A stretch of DNA of 5,214 bases from contig DKBN01000009.1 in NCBI GenBank assembly GCA_002451235.1, forward strand, positions 1 through 5,214. The letters run 5' to 3'. This document shows, in pieces, positions 1-4,513 of the stretch. The first letter of the stretch is position 1. Every line of letters begins with the position of its first letter. The notes beneath the pieces are model-generated. The model was given only the letters and a program-made list of their open reading frames with translations. It ran no database searches and had not been told where the DNA came from. The DNA comes from Patescibacteria group bacterium UBA6899. GTDB taxonomy: Bacteria; Patescibacteriota; Minisyncoccia; Phycocordibacterales; UBA6899. A program made the translations under genes and the position numbers.

Positions 1-1
1 G

Positions 2-169
2 CTGAAGGCTGGCATCGTCGACCCAGTGAAAGTGACGCGCTCAGGACTCGAGCGCGCGGTTTCCGCGGCTGCGATCCTCCTCACGACCGAGGTCGCCATC
101 GCCGACCTTCCGGAAAAGAAAGAAGCTCCCGTTGCCGGAGCGGGAGGCATGGGCGACATGGACTACTAA
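2..169 (+). CDS. groEL: Chaperonin GroEL (Hsp60), C-terminal end only
   Basis: Partial gene: the last 55 codons and the TAA stop, with the 5' part beyond the left edge. The translation reads LKAGIVDPVKVTRSGLERAV, then an AAILLTTEVAIADLPEKK segment and a GAGGMGDMDY tail. This is the equatorial-domain end of GroEL: the conserved DPxKVTRSxLxxA helix, the LLTTE strand and a Gly-Met-rich disordered tail. GroEL forms the double-ring ATP-driven folding chamber in the cytoplasm with GroES. Whether the upstream part is intact cannot be seen. A palindromic repeat starts 4 bases after the stop, and a second, truncated copy of the same 3' end lies about 0.9 kb downstream at 1036-1275. Identification is very secure; it is an inference that this is the functional copy. 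Confidence 0.95.
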   Translation: MKAGIVDPVKVTRSGLERAVSAAAILLTTEVAIADLPEKKEAPVAGAGGMGDMDY

Positions 170-172
170 CAC

Positions 173-201
173 CGTCATACAAGGGCAGCCCTTGAACGAG
201 G
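173..201 (+). repeat. Palindromic repeat, copy 1
   Basis: This 29-base unit has the perfect palindromic core caagggcagcccttg (180-194), which can form a 6-bp stem with a 3-base loop. It is followed by aacgagg. It lies directly after the groEL stop and is identical over all 29 bases to copy 2 at 1007-1035. It runs into, and probably supplies, the first codons of the downstream prenyltransferase gene. No T-tract follows, so it is not a classical terminator. Confidence 0.85.
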
Positions 202-998
202 CAGAGCCCCTGAACGAGAAAAAGTACTCTTGGATCCAAATGCTTGGGATCATCAAACCGATGCGAATACCGGAATGCCTTTTGGTGGTCGTACTCGGCT
301 ATCTCGGATTCAAGCACGCAAACGTGCCCCCGAACCTGATCGTTCTTGCCTCGTTATTCTTTGTGATCGTCGCAACGATGCTTCAGAATGATTGGAGGGA
401 TCGGTTTCACGATGTTGGGAAAGGGAAGACGTTCGCTCTCGAATGGCCAAGACTCTTTCTCTTCTCGCTCGTCCTTAGTTGGGTGGTATGCGCCATTCTT
501 ATCTCGACGCTTCTCGCGCGAGGGTCGATGGCGGCGATCATGCTTCTTGCGATGGCCGTTGTTGGCGCGCTCTATTCGGAAACTCGTCAGTTGCCGTTAT
601 TACCCGTGACCCTTGTAACGATCACCGTAGCTAGTGTGACGCTCGTACCGATTGGTCTCGGAGCGCCATTTGCCGATCTTGCCGCTCTCTTTTCCACGGT
701 ATTTTTCATCATGTTCGGGCGGGAGACCCTCCACGACATTGCTGATGTGAAGGTGGATATCGGATATAAGAAAACAGTACCCATTGTCCTTGGAGACAGG
801 CCGGCAAGGATCTTGGCCTCAACATCTCTTCTTATCGGGTGTGTACTTGCGGTCTATATGCTTCCACTCACGTTAGTCGGGTCGATCTGCATAGTCATCG
901 GCCTCATTTGGGTCATGAAAGATGTTCGTGTCGTTTGGGTGCGAAGATGGGTCGATGCTGGCATCCTTCTCCTCGCCCTCGTGTTTTTGGTGAGCTAA
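192..998 (+). CDS. UbiA-family prenyltransferase, integral membrane
   Basis: A 268-aa polytopic membrane protein from the start chosen. UbiA enzymes transfer an isoprenoid chain from its diphosphate to an acceptor inside the membrane. Both Mg-diphosphate binding motifs are visible. The first is NDWRDRFHD (NDxxDxxxD) after the first two helices. The second is HDIADVKVD, in the context RETLHDIADVKVDIGYKKTV followed by PIVLG. The R-E-x-x-x-D-I-x-D-V-x-x-D...T-x-P-I-x-L-G pattern is most like the digeranylgeranylglyceryl-phosphate/4-hydroxybenzoate prenyltransferase branch, but the acceptor cannot be assigned. About seven to nine hydrophobic helices follow. The start is uncertain. TTG at 192 has AAGGG six bases upstream, but both lie inside palindromic repeat copy 1. 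ATG at 240 gives a 252-aa protein without an obvious ribosome site. The gene lies between two groEL 3' ends and two identical repeats. Confidence 0.88.
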   Translation: MNEAEPLNEKKYSWIQMLGIIKPMRIPECLLVVVLGYLGFKHANVPPNLIVLASLFFVIVATMLQNDWRDRFHDVGKGKTFALEWPRLFLFSLVLSWVVCAILISTLLARGSMAAIMLLAMAVVGALYSETRQLPLLPVTLVTITVASVTLVPIGLGAPFADLAALFSTVFFIMFGRETLHDIADVKVDIGYKKTVPIVLGDRPARILASTSLLIGCVLAVYMLPLTLVGSICIVIGLIWVMKDVRVVWVRRWVDAGILLLALVFLVS

Positions 999-1006
999 AA
1001 AAGAAT

Positions 1007-1035
1007 CGTCATACAAGGGCAGCCCTTGAACGAGG
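1007..1035 (+). repeat. Palindromic repeat, copy 2
   Basis: Identical to copy 1 (173-201) over 29 bases and in the same orientation. It starts 8 bases after the prenyltransferase stop. The groEL-like sequence of the truncated copy begins immediately after it, so the repeat marks the rearrangement junction. Copies 1 and 2 are direct repeats bracketing the prenyltransferase gene. Confidence 0.85.
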
Positions 1036-1275
1036 AACAAAGCGATCAAGGAGGGGAAGGGGAACGAAGGGTTCGATGCAGCGAAGGATATCGCTGTCCC
1101 TGATATGCTGAAGGCTGGCATCGTCGACCCGGTAAAAGTGACGCGCTCAGGGCTAGAGCGTGCCATCTCCGCAGCAGCGATCCTGCTCACGACCGAGGTC
1201 GCCATTGCCGATCTTCCAGAGAAGAAAGAAGCGCCCGCCGCCGGAGCGGGAGGAATGGGCGACATGGATTACTAA
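1036..1275 (+). pseudogene. groEL: Truncated groEL remnant (3' end only)
   Basis: The last 79 codons and TAA of a second groEL. The reading starts NKAIKEGKGNEGFDAAKD and continues through PDMLKAGIVDPVKVTRS to GGMGDMDY. The family needs about 540 residues, so roughly 85% is missing. The 5' side is cut exactly at repeat copy 2, with an in-frame TGA at 1027-1029 and no ribosome site or start codon except an internal ATG at 1105. It is therefore most likely untranslated. Over the 168 bases shared with the left-edge groEL I count 20 differences in 18 codons. Sixteen of these codons are synonymous, and the other two are V to I and V to A. Such third-position bias means the sequence diverged under protein-level selection before truncation, rather than decaying after a local duplication. 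Confidence 0.9.
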
Positions 1276-1278
1276 CAT

Positions 1279-1300
1279 CGTCATACAAGGGCAGCCCTTG
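1279..1300 (+). repeat. Palindromic repeat, copy 3 (truncated)
   Basis: It matches the first 22 bases of copies 1 and 2, including the whole palindrome, then diverges into gataag instead of aacgagg. It sits 3 bases after the stop of the groEL remnant, the same position copy 1 has after the left-edge groEL. The repeat was therefore probably already attached to the groEL 3' end in both parental sequences. Confidence 0.8.
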
Positions 1301-1367
1301 GATAAGTAAGTATTAGTTCGCTGATTGCGATATTGCGGTAACGAGCCCCCCAAGCTGGTGGCTCAAC
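1301..1367. other. Short intergenic spacer without a recognisable gene
   Basis: No coding signal, tRNA or known RNA was recognised here. A weak hairpin can be drawn between gagcc (1343-1347) and ggctc (1360-1364), but no T-tract follows it. The stretch separates the groEL remnant from the head-to-head repeat pair. Confidence 0.4.
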
Positions 1368-1404
1368 CGTTCAAGGGCAGTACAAGGGCTGCCCTTGAAC
1401 GAGG
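1368..1404 (+). repeat. Palindromic repeat, copy 4, as a head-to-head pair
   Basis: The right half (1381-1404) is a forward copy of the repeat with one change: the central base of the palindrome is T instead of A. The left half (1368-1380) is the reverse complement of the repeat's ctgcccttgaacg end. Together they form a perfect 13-bp stem (1368-1380 with 1389-1401) around the loop tacaaggg. No T-tract follows. Confidence 0.8.
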
Positions 1405-1421
1405 ATAAAATCAAATGAGTT

Positions 1422-1447
1422 CCCCGCGTTTCCTTGGAAACGCGGGG
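1422..1447 (-). terminator. Hairpin terminator for the minus-strand gene
   Basis: A perfect 12-bp inverted repeat, ccccgcgtttcc (1422-1433) and ggaaacgcgggg (1436-1447), with very GC-rich outer pairs. Read on the minus strand it lies 23 bases after the stop of the 111-aa gene and is followed by a moderately T-rich run (aactcatttgatttta). The plus-strand side has no T-tract, so I assign it to the minus strand; it may also block plus-strand transcripts. Confidence 0.7.
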
Positions 1448-1470
1448 TAGGTGAATTTGTGAGCTCTCTG

Positions 1471-1806
1471 TTAACGTTTTGCAACGAAGAATTCGTCATT
1501 GCTGACGAGCACCTCGCTCAAGATTGATTCGACGTCAACGACGAACGCTTCTTTCGAATACATCGTTGTGTAGAGCAACTTTTCACGGTCTCGCATTACC
1601 AGTCTCGAGACTGTGACTGCCGAGCGAAAGAAAGTCACGCCCTCTTCGCCCAAGCTGGCATCTAACACAACCCCAGGTGCAACCAGATAGAGTCGTGCGC
1701 CTGGGACGAGGTCCTCGCGTTTGGGGAGACGATATTCACCATCTGACCCGAGACGCACGAGAATTTCTGTCTTGCTTTTGGTGCGTGTATGCTTCGTTGC
1801 GGACAC
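1471..1806 (-). CDS. Small hypothetical protein, 111 aa, soluble
   Basis: I do not recognise this protein. The GTG start at 1806 is chosen because aaggaggg, an almost ideal ribosome site, ends 5 bases upstream. Longer readings begin in AT-rich control DNA and have no such site. The protein begins VSATKHTRTKSKTEILVRLG. It has a basic N-terminus, then about 95 mixed hydrophobic and charged residues including LPKREDLVPGARLYLVAPG, FFRSAVTVSRLVMRDREKLL and a C-terminal SILSEVLVSNDEFFVAKR. No membrane helix, signal peptide or cysteine cluster is seen. The alternating pattern suggests a compact, beta-rich fold, which is inference only. It has its own promoter and terminator and diverges from the 210-aa membrane-protein gene. 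Confidence 0.75.
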   Translation of the reverse strand: MSATKHTRTKSKTEILVRLGSDGEYRLPKREDLVPGARLYLVAPGVVLDASLGEEGVTFFRSAVTVSRLVMRDREKLLYTTMYSKEAFVVDVESILSEVLVSNDEFFVAKR

Positions 1807-1857
1807 TGTGTCCCTCCTTGAAATGAGCAAGTGCTGTACACGATAATGATTACATAA

Positions 1858-1887
1858 ATTATAGCAAAAGTCAAGTAACAATAGCAA
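1858..1887 (-). promoter_or_regulatory. Sigma70-type promoter for the 111-aa gene
   Basis: On the minus strand, TTGCTA (1887-1882) and a perfect TATAAT (1863-1858) are separated by 18 bases. This predicts a start near 1850 and a leader of about 45 bases before the GTG at 1806. The direct repeat atagcaaa (plus strand, 1861-1868 and 1881-1888) is spaced 20 bases apart. One unit overlaps the -10 box and the other the -35 box. Confidence 0.55.
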
Positions 1888-1915
1888 ATGCAAAAGAGAA
1901 TATGGCTTAAAAACA

Positions 1916-1944
1916 TTGATATAATTAAGATATCATGATTTAAT
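1916..1944 (+). promoter_or_regulatory. Sigma70-type promoter with dyad operator candidate for the 210-aa gene
   Basis: TTGATA (1916-1921) and TTTAAT (1939-1944) are spaced by 17 bases, each one mismatch from consensus. The predicted start is near 1951, about 47 bases before the ATG at 1998. An inverted repeat, tgatat (1917-1922) and atatca (1930-1935) with a 7-base gap, lies over the -35 box and spacer, where a repressor could act. Confidence 0.55.
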
Positions 1945-1997
1945 CTGAACCAGCTCATAAGTACTATCCATCAGATCATCTGGAGAAAGGAAGCAAG

Positions 1998-2630
1998 ATG
2001 GAAAACGATGCGGTCAAGACCCACGGCAAGACAATCCATGACAAAACGTGGAAGCAAACGGAGTACTGGAAGTGGAACGGCGTGCTTGTGCTTGCCACGT
2101 TTCGTCTCATTTGGTTCATCGTCACATTTCGCGCAGGGAACGGTCTCGTCGCGGCAGCGAGCAGTTTCTATAGCGCCGCAAGCGCGATCAGACGTGATTC
2201 CAAGGGCCGCAGTATGACCATTGGCGAGAAGCTGAAGTTTCGTTTCGCCGGAGCGGTTGCGCTTTCGTTCGCACTTCTCTCACTTGTCGCGAAGGTACGC
2301 ACCCTCCATTCTGGAGACCAGCTCGACGTAGTCGGGACGATTTTCGCCAAAGCCGGCCTTCGAGATCTTGCATTGGAAATGAACGATGACATCGCTACCC
2401 TCCATAAGCAAGGGAAGGCATCGGACTCGACGCTGGCCCTTGCACTCAAGTGGCGGAAGGACATTGTGCCGGAACATCAGCACAATGAGATCAACGTGCA
2501 CATCCACGCCCTTCTGGAGAAACATCCAGAGTGGCAGCCGGAGATCAAAACACGTCTCTACGAGACGCTCGGGGAGACCGAGCTTGGGCGGAACGAACGT
2601 TTAAAGATCAAGCAGAAATACACCACCTGA
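1998..2630 (+). CDS. Hypothetical membrane protein, 210 aa
   Basis: I do not recognise the family. The ATG at 1998 has AAAGGA six bases upstream. The N-terminal 25 residues are charged and aromatic (KTWKQTEYWKW). A hydrophobic stretch follows (about residues 28-45, NGVLVLATFRLIWFIVTF), then a small-residue segment rich in A and S (48-64) and a second hydrophobic helix (about 83-100, FAGAVALSFALLSLVAKV). Residues 105-210 are hydrophilic and predicted helical, with repeated alanine/leucine patterns that could be a TPR-like or helical-bundle domain (inference). A histidine-rich run, EHQHNEINVHIH (159-170), is notable but has no clear metal-site spacing. The gene is monocistronic, with its own promoter and a strong terminator directly after the stop, and is divergent from the 111-aa gene. 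Confidence 0.8.
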   Translation: MENDAVKTHGKTIHDKTWKQTEYWKWNGVLVLATFRLIWFIVTFRAGNGLVAAASSFYSAASAIRRDSKGRSMTIGEKLKFRFAGAVALSFALLSLVAKVRTLHSGDQLDVVGTIFAKAGLRDLALEMNDDIATLHKQGKASDSTLALALKWRKDIVPEHQHNEINVHIHALLEKHPEWQPEIKTRLYETLGETELGRNERLKIKQKYTT

Positions 2631-2647
2631 ACTGGAATAGTTCGAAT

Positions 2648-2676
2648 CGGCGCCCGCGCGGTGCCGTTTTCTTTTT
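2648..2676 (+). terminator. Rho-independent terminator
   Basis: Stem cggcgcc (2648-2654) pairs with ggtgccg (2660-2666), with one G-U pair and a five-base loop. The T-rich tail ttttcttttt (2667-2676) follows at once. It begins 17 bases after the stop of the 210-aa gene and insulates the downstream operon. Confidence 0.85.
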
Positions 2677-2709
2677 GTCACAACACTTTTTCTCACAAGT
2701 TAATGGGTG

Positions 2710-2715
2710 TATAAT
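2710..2715 (+). promoter_or_regulatory. Possible -10 box just upstream of the DUF4349 gene
   Basis: A perfect TATAAT lies only 3 bases before the ATG at 2719. The T-rich region at 2687-2692 is a poor -35 box. If it is used, transcription would begin near 2722, inside or after the first codon. That would favour a leaderless message or the in-frame ATG at 2746. Confidence 0.35.
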
Positions 2716-2718
2716 TCT

Positions 2719-3879
2719 ATGAGCTATCAATTCATTCCACCTTTTATGCCACGCGCATCACAAACTCCGAAGGAGCCGGCGGCTTCGCCCGCTCCCAATA
2801 TCACCCCCACACAAGGCGTCGTTTCGCGTTCTCCGTTCTCGGATAAGAAGAAGATCAGAGAGTTCGTTGTGTTCGGTGTCCTTGTGGTGATGGTCTTTCT
2901 CGTGCTCATCAGTTACTGGAGCGCGCGATCGTATCGACAGACGTCTCTCGGCTTACCCTCGACCGATACAGTGACATCCGGTATCGCCAGGATGGATTCT
3001 TTCACAAACCCAATGATGGCGCCAAATATCGGCATCACACAGAAGTCATATGGTGCCGCGGGAAACGTCGCAGGAAGTGCCGAAGGATATGAGATCATCC
3101 TCCCGCCCTCTCCTCCCGAGCCGGGAGCGGAGCCATCGACCCCGATGGTCCCGGCAGAGCGCAAGATCATCAAGAATGGCAACCTGGCCCTTCTCGTCAA
3201 AGACGTTGAGCGAACCGCGCAGTCCATCCAGGGGATCGCGCAATCACTCGGAGGATTCGTGGAAGGGACATCATTCAATGAATATGTACGGGGAACAATG
3301 ACGGGGTATATGACCATCCGCGTCCCGGGGGAGCAGTTCGACAGCGCAATGGCGTCCGTGAAGGGCCTCGCGATCCGCGTCGAGAATGAATCATCGAATG
3401 CGCAGGATGTATCGGCGCAGTACGTCGATCTCACGGCACAGCTAAAGAACTACCGGGCGGAGGAAACACAGTATCAAGAGATCATGGCGAAAGCGCAGAA
3501 GATCGACGATGTTCTCAATGTCGCTTCCCGCCTCGCCGATGTGCGGGGGCGCATCGAGCGCACTCAAGGACAATTGAACCTCCTTTCGCGCCAGGTCGCG
3601 ATGTCGACCATCACCGTCACGCTCACGCCGGAGGCAAGCGCAAGGGAAGAGACGAACCAATGGCGTCCTTGGACGGTGGCGAAGGAGGCGTTCCGCGGAG
3701 TTGTCGCCAGCTTGATCGCGTCCGCGAACGTGCTCATCGCATTTCTCGTCTATCTCCCGATCATTCTGCTTCGCATCGCGTTCTATGCCCTCATCATTTG
3801 GACGCTCTGGCGGCTGGCGAAATGGGGCTATGAGAAGCTTTCCGGAAAGCCCTTGCCACCCATAAGGGGAGGAATATGA
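2719..3879 (+). CDS. DUF4349 domain membrane protein
   Basis: The 386-aa protein carries a DUF4349-type domain. Its proline-rich N-terminus (1-45) faces the cytoplasm, with KKK before a membrane helix (about 49-66). A Pro/Ser-rich linker (80-145) follows. The domain (about 148-303) begins RKIIKNGNLALLVKDVERTA and contains GGFVEG and TIRVPGEQFDSAM. A QYVDLTAQLKNYRAEE coiled-coil arm (about 237-291) ends in LSRQVAMSTITVTLTPE. This order matches the family: a sandwich domain interrupted by a coiled coil, usually held outside the cytoplasm by helices at both ends. A second hydrophobic region (about 330-366) precedes a short basic tail. DUF4349 has no established function. The start at 2719 lacks a ribosome site; GTG 2707 and ATG 2746 are alternatives. 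This is the first gene of a probable operon with lemA. Confidence 0.9.
   Translation: MSYQFIPPFMPRASQTPKEPAASPAPNITPTQGVVSRSPFSDKKKIREFVVFGVLVVMVFLVLISYWSARSYRQTSLGLPSTDTVTSGIARMDSFTNPMMAPNIGITQKSYGAAGNVAGSAEGYEIILPPSPPEPGAEPSTPMVPAERKIIKNGNLALLVKDVERTAQSIQGIAQSLGGFVEGTSFNEYVRGTMTGYMTIRVPGEQFDSAMASVKGLAIRVENESSNAQDVSAQYVDLTAQLKNYRAEETQYQEIMAKAQKIDDVLNVASRLADVRGRIERTQGQLNLLSRQVAMSTITVTLTPEASAREETNQWRPWTVAKEAFRGVVASLIASANVLIAFLVYLPIILLRIAFYALIIWTLWRLAKWGYEKLSGKPLPPIRGGI
3864..3872 (+). promoter_or_regulatory. Strong ribosome binding site ahead of three tandem ATGs
   Basis: AAGGGGAGG lies inside the last codons of the DUF4349 gene, 3, 6 and 9 bases before the ATGs at 3876, 3879 and 3882. It is the best Shine-Dalgarno sequence in the operon, yet it is about 75 bases from the lemA ATG. 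It appears to serve the short ORF at 3876-3932 rather than lemA directly. Confidence 0.6.
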
Positions 3880-3932
3880 TGATGACTACAGCGACGCAGT
3901 GCGTCGACATCGTCTATTATTCAAGATCATAA
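3876..3932 (+). CDS. Possible 18-codon leader ORF before lemA
   Basis: The frame MMMTTATQCVDIVYYSRS starts at an ATG overlapping the DUF4349 stop (atga) and follows the strong ribosome site at 3864-3872. It stops at 3930-3932, 14 bases before the lemA ATG. Inside it, cgacgc (3892-3897) and gcgtcg (3901-3906) form a 6-bp hairpin. No homology is recognised. It may be a translation-coupling leader that brings ribosomes to lemA, which has only a weak site of its own. It could also be fortuitous. Confidence 0.35.
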   Translation: MMMTTATQCVDIVYYSRS

Positions 3933-3946
3933 TCACTTCAAAGCAT

Positions 3947-4504
3947 ATGTCAGGTACAGTCATTCTCCTTGGAGTTCTCGCGGTCGTCGGCTTATGGCTT
4001 GTTTCCATCTATAACAATTTCATCAAGCTCATCACCCGGAGCGAAGAGGCGTGGGCAGATATCGAAGTGCAACTGAAGCGTCGGTACGATCTCATCCCGA
4101 ACTTGGTGGAGACAGTGAAGGGGTATGCAGCACATGAAAAAGGGACTCTCGACAAGGTCATCCAAGCGCGTGCAGAGGCGATGAAGGGCGGGAGCATGGC
4201 GGATCGCGCGGCGGAGGAGAACATGCTCTCCGGGGCGCTCAAGTCCCTCTTCGCGCTTTCAGAGAATTATCCAGATCTCAAGGCGAACCAGAACTTCATG
4301 AAGCTCCAAGACGAACTTACCGATACGGAAGACAAGATCCAGGCGGCCCGTCGCTTCTACAACGGTAACGTCCGCGACCTCAACATCGCGGTCGAGAGCT
4401 TCCCGTCGAATTTGATCGCCAACATGTTCAAGTTCGCGAAGAAGGAATTCTTCGACATCCCAGACAACGGGCCAGAACAGCAACCGGTCGCGGTGAAATT
4501 TTAA
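3947..4504 (+). CDS. lemA: LemA family protein
   Basis: A full-length 185-aa LemA-type protein, the usual family size. One N-terminal membrane helix (residues 4-21) is followed by the signature YNNFIKLITRSEEAWADIEV and QLKRRYDLIPNLVETVKGYA with AHEKGTL. Next come LFALSENYPDLKANQNFMKL, TDTEDKIQAARRFYNGNVRD and LNIAVESFPSNLIANMFKF, ending KKEFFDIPD. The soluble part is a long alpha-helical bundle outside the membrane. LemA proteins are widespread envelope proteins of unsettled role; the name comes from a Listeria antigen. ATG 3947 is chosen because the membrane helix begins at once; a GTG at 3899 would add 16 basic, non-family residues. The ribosome site is weak. The gene follows DUF4349 by 67 bases and is followed after 9 bases by another membrane-protein gene, suggesting one transcript. 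Confidence 0.95.
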   Translation: MSGTVILLGVLAVVGLWLVSIYNNFIKLITRSEEAWADIEVQLKRRYDLIPNLVETVKGYAAHEKGTLDKVIQARAEAMKGGSMADRAAEENMLSGALKSLFALSENYPDLKANQNFMKLQDELTDTEDKIQAARRFYNGNVRDLNIAVESFPSNLIANMFKFAKKEFFDIPDNGPEQQPVAVKF

Positions 4505-4513
4505 TTAAGGTCT

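Noticed and set aside
132..191. Extending the prenyltransferase upstream to TTG 132 inside groEL.
   Set aside because: That would overlap the groEL end out of frame, has no ribosome site, and adds residues unlike any UbiA N-terminus.
873..1265. Long open frame on the minus strand opposite the groEL remnant (130 codons).
   Set aside because: It runs antisense to clear groEL coding sequence and across the palindromic repeat; its sequence is the shadow of GC-rich codons.
1303..1367. Possible tRNA or small RNA in the spacer after the groEL remnant.
   Set aside because: Only one weak 5-bp stem is present; no cloverleaf, T-loop or acceptor pairing could be drawn.
173..1404. CRISPR array suggested by repeated short palindromic units.
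   Set aside because: Spacing is irregular (from under 100 to over 800 bases), there are no uniform spacers, and a gene and a groEL fragment lie between units.
1807..1893. Longer minus-strand start (ATG 1893) for the 111-aa gene.
   Set aside because: It would translate the predicted promoter and AT-rich control DNA, while GTG 1806 has a near-perfect ribosome site.
3899..3946. GTG 3899 as the lemA start.
   Set aside because: It adds a basic segment not found in LemA proteins and has no ribosome site at proper distance; family proteins begin directly at the membrane helix.
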